Origin: an uncultured Lachnospiraceae bacterium
GTDB taxonomy: Bacteria > Bacillota > Clostridia > Lachnospirales > Lachnospiraceae
Reading direction: 5' to 3'
Assembly (NCBI GenBank): GCA_910578795.1
Contig: CAJTSD010000024.1
Location: forward strand, 1-51,205
DNA: 51,205 nucleotides
The notes under the pieces were generated by a model. It did not search any database. It worked only from the letters and a program-made list of their open reading frames with translations, and had not been told where the DNA came from. The position numbers and the translations under genes are program-made. Numbering within the stretch: the first letter of the stretch is position 1; the number at the start of each line of letters is the position of its first letter. Of the stretch, positions 1 through 8,369 are shown piece by piece.

Positions 1-97
1 TAAGAAATATCTGGTATGATGACATGGCGCAAATAACCTGTCGGAAATCAAAGAATAGCACAAATTCGCACGCTGAGAAAGGAGCATGGTCATAATT

Positions 98-1288
98 ATG
101 GAATACAAAGCATTTTTAATAAAATACGCAGAAATCGGCGTAAAAGGAAAAAACAGATATTTATTTGAAGACAGACTCTGCGACCAAATCCGCTACGCCC
201 TAAAGCGGTGCGACGGTGCATTCGAGGTCACAAAATCGCAGGGCAGAATATACGTCAATGCGGACGGGGATTATGATTACGACGAAGTTGTCGAAAACCT
301 GAAAACCGTGTTCGGCATCACGGGCATCTGTCCCGTTGTGCAGTTCGCCGACGAGGGCTTTGAAAAGCTCTGCGAGGACGTGATACAATACATGGACGAA
401 GTTTATCCGGACAAAAACATTACATTTAAAGTCGAGGCGCGGCGTGCAAGAAAAAATTATCCAAAGGATTCGATGGAAATTAACCGCGAAATCGGGGAGG
501 TGCTGTTAAACGCGTTCCCCGAAATCAGAGTCGATGTGCACAAACCGGAAGTGCTGTTAAGAATCGAAATTCGTGAAAAAATTAACGTATACTCCGTTGT
601 CATCGCAGGACCGGGCGGACTGCCAATCGGCACAAACGGAAAAGGCACGCTCCTGCTCTCGGGCGGCATCGATTCCCCTGTGGCAGGCTATATGATTGCA
701 AAACGCGGCGTCAAAATTGATGCGGTGTATTTCAGCGCCCCGCCCTACACAAGCGAGCGCGCCACGCAAAAAGTAATGGACCTGGCAAAAATCGTGTCAA
801 AATACAGCGGACCGATTACGCTGCATATTATCAATTTTACAGACATTCAGCTTTATATCTACGACAAGTGCCCGCACGACGAGCTGACCATTATCATGCG
901 CCGCTACATGATGCGCATTGCGCAGACGATTGCGGAACAAAGCGGAAGCCTGGGACTGATTACGGGTGAAAGCATCGGGCAGGTGGCGTCGCAGACCATG
1001 CAGTCGCTTATGGCAACAAACGATGTGTGTACAATGCCCGTTTACCGACCGCTAATCGGTATGGATAAACAGGAGATCGTGGAAATTTCAGAAAAAATTG
1101 ACACATACGAAACGTCAATTCTGCCGTACGAGGACTGCTGCACAATCTTTGTGGCAAAGCACCCCGTGACGAAACCGAATTTGAATGTCATCCGTATTCA
1201 TGAGAATAATTTGGAAGAACGAATCGAAGGGCTTGTACAGACTGCGCTGGACACGCAAGAGGTCGTGGAGATTAAATGGGAAGTGTGA
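98..1288 (+). CDS. thiI: tRNA 4-thiouridine synthetase ThiI (no rhodanese domain)
   Basis: Sulfurates U8 of tRNA (s4U8), using ATP to adenylate the uridine and sulfur relayed from a cysteine desulfurase; in many bacteria it also serves thiazole synthesis. The ~396-residue protein has an N-terminal ferredoxin-like/THUMP region (about 55-165) and a PP-loop ATPase motif SGGIDSP near residue 188. It ends after the PP-loop domain, with none of the C-terminal rhodanese domain found in the ~480-residue E. coli enzyme; short ThiI is usual in Firmicutes. I place the start at ATG 98, 13 nt after GGAG (81-84); the in-frame ATG at 86 lies 1 nt from GGAG and is too close. The partner desulfurase is probably just upstream, outside the window. 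A strong hairpin follows the stop. Confidence 0.95.
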   Translation: MEYKAFLIKYAEIGVKGKNRYLFEDRLCDQIRYALKRCDGAFEVTKSQGRIYVNADGDYDYDEVVENLKTVFGITGICPVVQFADEGFEKLCEDVIQYMDEVYPDKNITFKVEARRARKNYPKDSMEINREIGEVLLNAFPEIRVDVHKPEVLLRIEIREKINVYSVVIAGPGGLPIGTNGKGTLLLSGGIDSPVAGYMIAKRGVKIDAVYFSAPPYTSERATQKVMDLAKIVSKYSGPITLHIINFTDIQLYIYDKCPHDELTIIMRRYMMRIAQTIAEQSGSLGLITGESIGQVASQTMQSLMATNDVCTMPVYRPLIGMDKQEIVEISEKIDTYETSILPYEDCCTIFVAKHPVTKPNLNVIRIHENNLEERIEGLVQTALDTQEVVEIKWEV

Positions 1289-1295
1289 ATAAAAA

Positions 1296-1329
1296 TATCC
1301 GGTGCGGAATTTGCACTCCGTACCGGATA
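1296..1329. terminator. Hairpin after thiI (terminator-like)
   Basis: A 13-bp stem (1296-1308 with 1317-1329, one G-T pair) closes an 8-nt loop directly after the thiI stop. The T tract is poor on the plus strand. It also lies just beyond the 3' end of the convergent HPr-like gene, so it may act in both directions. Confidence 0.6.
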
Positions 1330-1370
1330 AACTTTTGGATAAAACTTCATTTGCTATGAATTGCGTTAAA

Positions 1371-1601
1371 CTAAACTAAGTAAGGCTTTAATATTTCCAT
1401 AATCTCAGCTGTGTCGCCTTCCGTATGGATGTTTAAGTCAATCTGCTTTGATAAGTCTAAGCTGAAAATTCCCATGATAGACTTTGCGTCGATGACATAT
1501 CTGCCGGAAACAAGGTCGAAGTCATAATCAAACTTAGTAATATCATTAACAAAGGACTTTACCTTATCAATCGAGTTTAAAGAAATCTGAACTGTTTTCA
1601 T
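1371..1601 (-). CDS. HPr-family protein lacking the active-site histidine
   Basis: A 76-residue protein with the HPr fold signature around Ser41 (KSIMGIFSLDL), which matches the Ser46 regulatory phosphorylation region of HPr. The N-terminal segment where HPr carries the phosphorylatable His15 (normally GLHARP) reads SIDKVKSF instead, so it cannot take part in PTS phosphotransfer. It resembles Crh, the Bacillus HPr paralogue that lacks His15 and works only in carbon catabolite regulation, but is not an obvious Crh orthologue. It is a single gene with its own promoter (1641-1669) and an AAAGGAGG ribosome site. The family call is good; the regulatory role is inference. Confidence 0.85.
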   Translation of the reverse strand: MKTVQISLNSIDKVKSFVNDITKFDYDFDLVSGRYVIDAKSIMGIFSLDLSKQIDLNIHTEGDTAEIMEILKPYLV

Positions 1602-1640
1602 TTCAAAATACCTCCTTTATTGTTTACATTTTCATTTATT

Positions 1641-1669
1641 ATAATAAAGGTAATCACTGGAAAAGTCAA
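1641..1669 (-). promoter_or_regulatory. Sigma-A promoter of the HPr-like gene
   Basis: Read on the minus strand: TTGACT (1664-1669), a 17-bp spacer, then TATTAT (1641-1646), about 40 bp upstream of the start codon. Confidence 0.7.
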
Positions 1670-1698
1670 CCAAAGTTAAAAAACAGTTTCAATGAAAA

Positions 1699-1727
1699 TT
1701 GACAAAAAAAAGTCAAAAAAGTATACA
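1699..1727 (+). promoter_or_regulatory. Sigma-A promoter of mtaB
   Basis: TTGACA (1699-1704), a 17-bp A-rich spacer and TATACA (1722-1727). It is divergent from the HPr promoter and would start transcription about 80 nt upstream of mtaB. Confidence 0.75.
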
Positions 1728-1816
1728 GGTTGACTTGTAAAGTACAAAAGTACCAATAAAATTCCATATTTTTAAGAAATATGTAGTAAAGAATTGAAAG
1801 GAGCACGGATATACAA

Positions 1817-3118
1817 GTGAAAACAGCGGCATATCACAATCTTGGATGTAAAGTGAACTCATATGAAATGGATGCAATGCTTCAGGCGCTGCGTCAGAAT
1901 GGATACAAAATTGTGCCTTTTGAGGAAAAGGCAGATGTCTATATTGTCAATACCTGCACTGTCACAAACATTGCAGACAGAAAAAGCAGACAAATGCTGC
2001 ACAAAGCAAAGAAAACAAATCCTGAAGGCATTGTTGTTGCCGTAGGCTGTTATGTGCAGTCAGACACGCAGGCAGTGGAAGCGGATGAAGCGGTAGATTT
2101 GTTAATAGGAAACAACAGGAAAAAAGACCTTGTTCAAATCCTCGAAAATTATTTTGACGGTATAGAACAGGAAAGCGTAATTGATATCAACCATACATCA
2201 GAGTATGAGGAAATGAAGCTTGGCGCCACGCAGGAACACACACGCGCTTACATTAAAATACAGGACGGCTGCAATCAATTCTGCACTTATTGCATGATAC
2301 CGTATGCAAGAGGCAGGGTAAGAAGCCGGCAGAAAGCAGATGTTTTGGAGGAAATCAAAGGACTTGTAACTGCCGGATACAAGGAGTTTGTGCTGACGGG
2401 AATACATATCAGTTCCTATGGAAACGGTTCTCTTTTGGAGCTGATACAGGCAATTGACGATATCAATGGCGTAGAGCGCATTCGGCTTGGCTCGTTGGAA
2501 CCGCGTATTGTGACAAAGGAATTTGCGGACAGGCTTTCCAAATTGAAGCACATCTGCCCTCATTTCCATCTCTCGCTGCAAAGCGGCTGTGAGAGTGTTT
2601 TAAAGCGAATGAATCGTCATTATACACCGGATGAATACCAAAAAGGTGTGAACTACCTGCGAACGGCATTTGACCATCCTGCAATTACTACAGATGTAAT
2701 TGTGGGATTTCCAGGAGAAACAGATGAGGAATTTGAGCAGACCGTACAGTTTGTAAAAAGGATAGACTTTTATGAAACGCACATTTTTAAATATTCCAAA
2801 AGAAAGGGCACGAAAGCTGCAGCCATGCCCAATCAGGTGCCTGAGAGCGTGAAGTCCCAAAGAAGCATGGTCTTGCAGGAGATTGAAGAAAGGGCGTCAA
2901 AGGCATTCAGGGAAGATTACATCGGAAAAAATGTTGAGGTGCTTTTGGAGGAACAAAAGGAAATCAAAGGAACACAGTATATAATCGGGCATACAAAGGA
3001 GTATGTGAAGGCAGCGGCTGCTGTCACCGGCGTAAACGGGAGCATATTGGAAAATGAAATTGTACAGGGGACAGTAACAGGCTTTCTTGAAGCAGATATT
3101 CTTTTGCTTCAAATATAA
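1817..3118 (+). CDS. mtaB: tRNA t6A37 methylthiotransferase MtaB
   Basis: Radical-SAM enzyme that adds a methylthio group to t6A37 of ANN-decoding tRNAs, giving ms2t6A. The 433-residue protein shows the three-part family layout: an N-terminal UPF0004 domain with cysteines in NLGCKVNSYE, NTCTVTN and VGCYVQ; a radical-SAM core with CNQFCTYC (about 151-158); and a C-terminal TRAM-like tail. The GCKVN start and the length distinguish MtaB from MiaB and RimO. The start is GTG 1817, 13 nt after GGAG (1800-1803), a spacing shared with several genes here. It has its own promoter and lies upstream of the ireB operon. Confidence 0.93.
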   Translation: MKTAAYHNLGCKVNSYEMDAMLQALRQNGYKIVPFEEKADVYIVNTCTVTNIADRKSRQMLHKAKKTNPEGIVVAVGCYVQSDTQAVEADEAVDLLIGNNRKKDLVQILENYFDGIEQESVIDINHTSEYEEMKLGATQEHTRAYIKIQDGCNQFCTYCMIPYARGRVRSRQKADVLEEIKGLVTAGYKEFVLTGIHISSYGNGSLLELIQAIDDINGVERIRLGSLEPRIVTKEFADRLSKLKHICPHFHLSLQSGCESVLKRMNRHYTPDEYQKGVNYLRTAFDHPAITTDVIVGFPGETDEEFEQTVQFVKRIDFYETHIFKYSKRKGTKAAAMPNQVPESVKSQRSMVLQEIEERASKAFREDYIGKNVEVLLEEQKEIKGTQYIIGHTKEYVKAAAAVTGVNGSILENEIVQGTVTGFLEADILLLQI

Positions 3119-3143
3119 TGCAATAAATATAATAAAGTATTTA

Positions 3144-3172
3144 TTGAATTTTGCATAAAATTAAGTTATTAT
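3144..3172 (+). promoter_or_regulatory. Sigma-A promoter of the ireB operon
   Basis: TTGAAT (3144-3149), a 17-bp spacer and TATTAT (3167-3172), 75 bp before ireB. It probably drives ireB-ruvX-DUF1292 and possibly further genes. Confidence 0.65.
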
Positions 3173-3246
3173 AGTTATAAGTGTTCAGAAACAAATGTAC
3201 AATAACGATAAATAATATCATCTGATAGACGAAAGGAGCATAGAAA

Positions 3247-3534
3247 ATGGAAGATTTAACGCGCACGCAGTTTATACAATTGACACCGGAGGATTTAGGA
3301 GAAGCTGCTTCGGTTAAGGATGTGCTGGCTTCCGTATATGCTGCCCTTACGGAGAAGGGATACAATCCGGTGAATCAGATTGTCGGTTATATCATGTCGG
3401 GAGATCCTACTTATATCACAAGCCACAAAGGCGCAAGAGCCATGATAATGAAGGCGGAGCGTGATGAGCTTGTGGAGGAGCTGCTTAAGAATTATATCGT
3501 AAGCCAGGGATTGAGCGGTATTCGGAAACTTTAA
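3247..3534 (+). CDS. ireB: IreB family regulatory phosphoprotein (UPF0297)
   Basis: A 95-residue protein matching the IreB/UPF0297 (DUF965) family in length and in conserved stretches such as GYNPVNQIVGYIMSGDP and ITSHKGARAMI. In Enterococcus faecalis IreB is phosphorylated by the Ser/Thr kinase IreK and modulates cephalosporin resistance. The N-terminal threonines of the family's phosphorylated segment are present here (DLTRTQF). ATG 3247 follows GAAAGGAGC at 8-nt spacing. It heads the conserved Firmicute set ireB-ruvX-DUF1292. Confidence 0.92.
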   Translation: MEDLTRTQFIQLTPEDLGEAASVKDVLASVYAALTEKGYNPVNQIVGYIMSGDPTYITSHKGARAMIMKAERDELVEELLKNYIVSQGLSGIRKL

Positions 3535-3567
3535 ACCAAAAAGACAATACGTAACAGGGGGACGTGC

Positions 3568-4020
3568 ATGAGAAAAATGGGGTTGGATTTTGGCTCAAAG
3601 ACCGTGGGAGTGGCTGTGAGCGATCCGCTGTTGATTACGGCACAAGGAGTAGAAATTGTGCGCAGAAAGTCTGAGAACAAGCTTCGTCAGACACTGGCAC
3701 GCATTGAAGAACTGATTACGGAGTACGAGGTAGATGAGCTTGTGCTTGGGTTTCCCAAAAACATGAATGACACGTTGGGAGAGCGCGCGGAAAAAACACA
3801 GGAATTTAAGGATATGCTTGAGAGAAGGACAGGGCTTAACGTACAACTGTGGGACGAGCGTTTGACTACGGTGGCAGCAGATAAAGCGATGATAGAAGCC
3901 GGTATAAGACGTGAGGATCGGAAAGAGCACGTTGACAGGATAGCGGCGGTTTTTATTTTGCAGGGATATTTGGATTACTTGAAAAATAAACAAATTGGCA
4001 GTTGCATGGAGGATGTGTAA
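3568..4020 (+). CDS. ruvX: YqgF/RuvX RNase H-fold protein (putative Holliday junction resolvase)
   Basis: 150 residues with the YqgF signature GLDFGSKTVGVAVSD at the N-terminus (first catalytic Asp at residue 7), the LGFPKNMN motif, the acidic WDERLTT motif, and a C-terminal segment DRKEHVDRIAAVFILQ with a further acidic residue. Members of this family have nuclease activity and roles in 16S rRNA 5'-end processing and possibly Holliday junction resolution. The product is cytoplasmic. It lies 33 nt after ireB and its last codons run almost into the DUF1292 gene, so the three genes form one transcript. Confidence 0.93.
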   Translation: MRKMGLDFGSKTVGVAVSDPLLITAQGVEIVRRKSENKLRQTLARIEELITEYEVDELVLGFPKNMNDTLGERAEKTQEFKDMLERRTGLNVQLWDERLTTVAADKAMIEAGIRREDRKEHVDRIAAVFILQGYLDYLKNKQIGSCMEDV

Positions 4021-4022
4021 CG

Positions 4023-4280
4023 ATGGAGAAGATTACCTTTATGCCGGACGGTGAGGCTGCGGTGGATTTTTATGTATTGGAGCAGACTGTTATCGGTGGG
4101 GTGAATTATATTCTAGTGACAGATGCGGAAGATGACGAGGATGGCGAAGCTTATATTTTGAAGGCGGAATCCGGTGCGGAGAATGAAGAGCAGGTTTATA
4201 GTATGGTCGAGGATGACAATGAGCTTGCGGCCGTATCGGGCGTTTTTGAAAGTATGCTGGACGACATCGACTTGGTGTAG
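4023..4280 (+). CDS. DUF1292 family acidic protein
   Basis: An 85-residue, very acidic protein with the DUF1292 layout: a beta-rich core (ITFMPDGEAAVDFYVLEQT, NYILVTDAE) and an acidic C-terminal helix. Its molecular function is unknown; it is conserved behind ireB and ruvX in Firmicutes. I place the start at ATG 4023, 2 nt after the ruvX stop and about 11 nt after GGAGG. An in-frame ATG at 4002 would overlap ruvX and lacks a ribosome site. Confidence 0.85.
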   Translation: MEKITFMPDGEAAVDFYVLEQTVIGGVNYILVTDAEDDEDGEAYILKAESGAENEEQVYSMVEDDNELAAVSGVFESMLDDIDLV

Positions 4281-4366
4281 CGTTGATAATGAGGTAAACA
4301 TCAATGCTGCCCTGACTGTCTAAAATCGGTTTATGAACGGAAAAAATATTTATTAGGAGGTTAGAC

Positions 4367-6040
4367 TTGAAACAGAACAAAAAACAAAATACGGCAAAGC
4401 TCAAGGTGATTCCTTTAGGAGGACTTGAGCAGATTGGAATGAACATTACTGCCTTTGAGTATGAAGACAGTATTGTTGTGGTGGACTGCGGTCTCAGTTT
4501 TCCGGCGGATGATATGCTGGGAGTGGATTTGGTGATTCCCGACATCACATATCTTAAAAATAATCAGGATAAGGTTAAGGGATTTGTCATTACACATGGA
4601 CATGAGGATCATATAGGGGCGCTTCCCTATGTATTAAAGGAGATGAATGTTCCCGTTTATGCGACAAAGCTGACAATGGGAATTATTGAAAACAAGTTAG
4701 AGGAGCACAATCTGATTCACAATGTGCGCAGAAAAGTTGTAAAATTTGGGCAGAACATCAATTTAGGCTGTTTCCGGATTGAATTTATCAAGACGAATCA
4801 CAGCATTGTAGATGCAGCAGCACTTGCAATTTATTCTCCCGCAGGAATCGTCGTACACACAGGCGACTTTAAGGTGGACTACACACCGGTGTATGGTGAC
4901 GCGATTGATTTACAGCGTTTTGCGGAGCTTGGGAAAAAAGGCGTGCTTGCGCTGATGTGTGATTCTACGAATGCGGAGCGCGCAGGGTTTACGCCGTCTG
5001 AGAAAAAGCTCGGACATGTGTTCGATACATTATTTGAGGAACACAAAAAAACGCGTATTATTATCGCAACGTTTGCATCCAATGTGGACAGGGTGCAGCA
5101 GATTATCAATACTGCTTATAAGTTTGGCAGAAAGGTTGTCGTGGAGGGGCGCAGCATGGTGAATATCATTGAAACAGCGTCCGGCTTAAACCGTATCAGC
5201 ATTCCCGACAACACGCTGATAGATATTGAACGGTTAAAAAATTATCCGCGTGACAAGACGGTTATTATCACGACGGGAAGCCAGGGAGAGAGTATGGCGG
5301 CATTGAGCCGCATGGCAAACGGTATGCATAAGCGCATTACCATAGGAAAGGGTGATACGGTAATCTTTTCCTCAAGCCCGATTCCGGGAAATGAGAAAGC
5401 GGTTACAAGAGTGATTAATGAACTTTTTAAAAAGGGAGCGGATGTTATTTTTCAGGAAACACACGTTTCCGGTCATGCCTGCCAGGAGGAGATTAAGCTG
5501 ATTTACACGCTTACCAAGCCGAAATATGCAGTGCCGGTGCATGGTGAGTACAAGCATCTCAAGGCACAGGCTAAGATTGCGATGGAGCTGGGATATGATA
5601 AGGATGAGGTATTTATTCTCCAGTCAGGAGATGTCCTTGCGCTTGATGCGGACAGTGCGCAGATTGTGGACAAGGTTCCTGTGGGTGCGGTACTTGTGGA
5701 CGGACTTGGCGTAGGAGATGTCGGGAATGTGGTTTTGCGCGACAGACAGCACCTTGCGGAGGATGGAATTTTGATTGTCGTATTGTCGCTCGACTCTGCA
5801 ACGGGTGAGCTTCTTGCAGGTCCGGACATTGTGTCAAGAGGCTTTGTGTACGTTAAGGAGTCCGACGCGCTTTTGGAGGAGGCGCACAAGCTGATTGAGA
5901 AGGCGGTGCTGAACTGTCTGAAGAAAAACATTACGGATTGGGGCAAGATTAAGGGAACCATTAAGGATACACTGAGTGACTTTGTGTGGAAAAAGACAAA
6001 GAGGCGTCCGATGATTTTACCGATTATAATGGAAATATAA
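4367..6040 (+). CDS. Ribonuclease J (metallo-beta-lactamase/beta-CASP)
   Basis: A 557-residue RNase J with the metal-binding motif THGHEDHIGALPY (about residues 74-86), a second histidine site in TNHSIVD, HTGDFKVD, the beta-CASP insertion with TTGSQGE, HVSGHA and VPVHGEYKHL, then the C-terminal domain. RNase J combines 5'-to-3' exonuclease and endonuclease activity and is central to mRNA turnover and rRNA maturation in Firmicutes. The start is TTG 4367, 6 nt after AGGAGG, with KQNKKQN following. RnjA and RnjB cannot be told apart from the sequence alone. It may be cotranscribed with the ireB cluster 87 nt upstream. Confidence 0.95.
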   Translation: MKQNKKQNTAKLKVIPLGGLEQIGMNITAFEYEDSIVVVDCGLSFPADDMLGVDLVIPDITYLKNNQDKVKGFVITHGHEDHIGALPYVLKEMNVPVYATKLTMGIIENKLEEHNLIHNVRRKVVKFGQNINLGCFRIEFIKTNHSIVDAAALAIYSPAGIVVHTGDFKVDYTPVYGDAIDLQRFAELGKKGVLALMCDSTNAERAGFTPSEKKLGHVFDTLFEEHKKTRIIIATFASNVDRVQQIINTAYKFGRKVVVEGRSMVNIIETASGLNRISIPDNTLIDIERLKNYPRDKTVIITTGSQGESMAALSRMANGMHKRITIGKGDTVIFSSSPIPGNEKAVTRVINELFKKGADVIFQETHVSGHACQEEIKLIYTLTKPKYAVPVHGEYKHLKAQAKIAMELGYDKDEVFILQSGDVLALDADSAQIVDKVPVGAVLVDGLGVGDVGNVVLRDRQHLAEDGILIVVLSLDSATGELLAGPDIVSRGFVYVKESDALLEEAHKLIEKAVLNCLKKNITDWGKIKGTIKDTLSDFVWKKTKRRPMILPIIMEI

Positions 6041-6056
6041 GGAGTATAGTTATTAT

Positions 6057-6440
6057 ATGAATGCAAAACAGCTTTTAGGAGCGATATCAGCCATGATTAT
6101 AAAAACAGCAGCGGCGGTCGTAATCATTATTGCGGTGTTCCGTTTGGCAGTCAGCGCTTATGATTTCGGATACCAGGTGTTTGCGGATTTGCCTGTGAGT
6201 GAAGGCGAGGGCAGGATTGTAAGTGTTGTGGTTACGGAAGGGAAAAGCAGCCGTGAACTGTCCAAGGAGTTGGAGGAGAAGGGGCTGATAAAAAGTTCCT
6301 ATGTGTTTTATATTCAGGAACAGCTTTCGGATGATTATAAGGGGAAGATACAACCGGGAACGTATGAGCTGAGCACTGCAATGAACACGGAGGAGATGCT
6401 TGAGGTACTCTGCCATGTGGAGGAGGAAGAAGACCAATGA
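6057..6440 (+). CDS. Short YceG/MltG-N-terminal-like membrane protein
   Basis: 127 residues: a short N-terminal cytoplasmic part, one membrane helix (about 11-31), then an extracellular module with VVTEGKSSRELSKELEEKGL, FYIQEQ and IQPGTYELSTAMNTEEML. This matches the LysM-like N-terminal module of the lytic transglycosylase MltG (YceG). The ~200-residue catalytic YceG domain with its essential Glu is absent; the reading frame ends cleanly and overlaps the next gene by ATGA, so this is a stable short form rather than a visible frameshift. It sits where mltG is found in Bacilli (beside the trmR-trhP homologues). Function unknown; perhaps a glycan-binding or regulatory remnant. Confidence 0.8.
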   Translation: MNAKQLLGAISAMIIKTAAAVVIIIAVFRLAVSAYDFGYQVFADLPVSEGEGRIVSVVVTEGKSSRELSKELEEKGLIKSSYVFYIQEQLSDDYKGKIQPGTYELSTAMNTEEMLEVLCHVEEEEDQ

Positions 6441-7105
6441 CAGATGAGCGGATGCTGACCTTTATCCATTCCTTTGACCAAGAGAAACCGCAGTACCTAA
6501 AAGAATTGGAACAGTATTCGCTGGAAACCAATGTGCCGATTATCAGACCTCAGATGCAGAGCCTTTTAAGGCTGCTGATTACATGGGGAAAGCCCATGCG
6601 CATTCTTGAGGTAGGTACGGCAATTGGTTTTTCTGCGTTATGGATGAGCGAATACGCACCTAAGGGGTGTCACATTACAACGATAGAAAAGTACGAAAAG
6701 CGGATACCAATTGCAAGGGAAAATTTTATCAAATACGGAAAAGAGAACGAAATTACGCTTCTCGAGGGAGATGCCACAGAACTCCTGTGCGGGATTTCGG
6801 ACGACAGGGCGTATGATTTGATTTTTATGGATGCGGCAAAGGGGCAGTATATTCATTTTCTGCCGGATATTCTGCGTCTTCTTGCGCCAAGAGGGATTTT
6901 GGTGTCCGACAATATTTTACAGGAAGGCGAGCTGTTGGAGTCGAAGTATGCGGTGACGCGCAGGAACCGTACGATTCACAATCGGATGCGGGAATATCTC
7001 TATGCGCTGACGCATAATGACGCGTTGGAAACGATGATTCTGCCAATTGCGGACGGGGTGACCCTTTCCGTCCGCCGTCAAATGGAGGATAAAAATGAAC
7101 AATAA
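6437..7105 (+). CDS. trmR: tRNA 5-hydroxyuridine methyltransferase TrmR (O-methyltransferase)
   Basis: 222-residue class I SAM-dependent methyltransferase of the O-methyltransferase_3 (COG4122) family. The SAM-binding motif LEVGTAIGFSALWMSE starts near residue 57, followed by an acidic strand end in ITTIEK and the metal/catalytic region YDLIFMDAAKGQY, then LVSDNIL. In Bacillus subtilis the homologue YrrM (TrmR) methylates ho5U34 to mo5U34 in tRNAs. The next gene encodes the U32-family TrhP that makes ho5U34, which supports the assignment over a generic catechol O-methyltransferase. It overlaps the gene before by 4 nt and the gene after by 11 nt. Confidence 0.85.
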   Translation: MTDERMLTFIHSFDQEKPQYLKELEQYSLETNVPIIRPQMQSLLRLLITWGKPMRILEVGTAIGFSALWMSEYAPKGCHITTIEKYEKRIPIARENFIKYGKENEITLLEGDATELLCGISDDRAYDLIFMDAAKGQYIHFLPDILRLLAPRGILVSDNILQEGELLESKYAVTRRNRTIHNRMREYLYALTHNDALETMILPIADGVTLSVRRQMEDKNEQ

Positions 7106-8345
7106 AAGACATGGAAAACCGGAGCTTTTGGTGCCTGCAAGCAGTTTGGAGGTATTGAAAACGGCAGTGGTATTTGGAGCGGATGCTGTTTACATCGGTG
7201 GAGAGGCATTTGGACTGCGCGCGAAAGCGAAGAACTTTTCACCGGAGGATATGGCGGAGGGGATTGCGTTTGCACATGCGCAGAATGTGAAGGTGTACGT
7301 GACAGCGAATATTCTCGCGCACAACGGGGACTTAGAGGGTGCGCACAGGTATTTTGAAGAGCTGAAGGCATTAAAGCCGGACGCGCTGATTATTTCCGAT
7401 CCGGGAATGTTTATGATTGCGAAGGAAGTCTGTCCTGAAATTGACATTCATATTTCGACACAGGCAAACAATACAAATTATCAGACGTATCAATTTTGGT
7501 GGCAGCAGGGCGCGAAACGTGTTGTGTCAGCGCGTGAGCTGTCGCTTACGGAAATCAGGCAAATTCGGGACAATATTCCGCAGGAGATGGAAATTGAAAG
7601 CTTTATTCATGGTGCCATGTGCATTTCCTATTCGGGGCGCTGCCTGCTGTCAAGCTATTTCACGGGCAGGGATGCAAACCGCGGTGCGTGCACGCACCCG
7701 TGCCGCTGGAAGTATGCCGTTATGGAGGAGCAAAGACCGGGCGAGTATTTTCCTGTTTATGAGAATGAGCGGGGGACTTTTATTTTTAACTCGAAGGATT
7801 TGTGCATGATTGAGCATGTTCCGGAGCTTGTGGCGGCGGGGATTGACAGCGTTAAGATAGAGGGGCGCATGAAAACTGCGTTGTATGTGGCGTGTGTGGC
7901 CCGGACTTACAGGAAGGCGATTGACGATTTTTTTGAATCGGAGGAGAAGTACCATACAAATATGGAGTGGTACAGGACGGAAATCGGAAAATGCACGTAC
8001 AGGCAGTTTTCAACGGGATTTTATTTTGGCAAGCCTGATGAAAATTCGCAGATTTATGACAGCAGCACGTATGTCAACGAGGCGGTTTATTTGGGAATGG
8101 TTGATTTCGTTGATGAACGGGGCTTTGCGCGGTTTGAGCAGAAGAATAAGTTTTGTGTGGGCGATGTGATAGAGCTGATGAAGCCGGATGGGAGAAATGT
8201 CGGCGCGAAGGTGCTTGCGATGTATAATGAGGACGGTGAGGCGGTTGAGAGCTGCCCGCATGCGAAGCAGGTGTTGTATGTGGAGCTGAGCGAGAAGGCG
8301 GAGCAGTATGATATTCTGCGGACGGAAGCGCAGAAAAAGTGTTAA
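7095..8345 (+). CDS. trhP: Peptidase U32-family tRNA hydroxylation protein TrhP
   Basis: 416-residue U32-family protein with the family signature around ESFIHGAMCISYSGRC and SSYFTGRDANRGACTHPCRW (about residues 169-203), whose cysteines resemble the Fe-S ligands of the family. TrhP (YegQ in E. coli, YrrN/YrrO in B. subtilis) forms 5-hydroxyuridine at tRNA position 34 from prephenate-derived chemistry; older annotation calls it a collagenase-like protease. The length matches YrrO. It is translationally linked to trmR (11-nt overlap, GGAGG before the ATG), giving a two-step mo5U34 pathway. B. subtilis carries two U32 genes side by side; here there is one. Confidence 0.9.
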   Translation: MNNKRHGKPELLVPASSLEVLKTAVVFGADAVYIGGEAFGLRAKAKNFSPEDMAEGIAFAHAQNVKVYVTANILAHNGDLEGAHRYFEELKALKPDALIISDPGMFMIAKEVCPEIDIHISTQANNTNYQTYQFWWQQGAKRVVSARELSLTEIRQIRDNIPQEMEIESFIHGAMCISYSGRCLLSSYFTGRDANRGACTHPCRWKYAVMEEQRPGEYFPVYENERGTFIFNSKDLCMIEHVPELVAAGIDSVKIEGRMKTALYVACVARTYRKAIDDFFESEEKYHTNMEWYRTEIGKCTYRQFSTGFYFGKPDENSQIYDSSTYVNEAVYLGMVDFVDERGFARFEQKNKFCVGDVIELMKPDGRNVGAKVLAMYNEDGEAVESCPHAKQVLYVELSEKAEQYDILRTEAQKKC

Positions 8346-8369
8346 TTAAAAACTTTCGGAGGAGAATTT

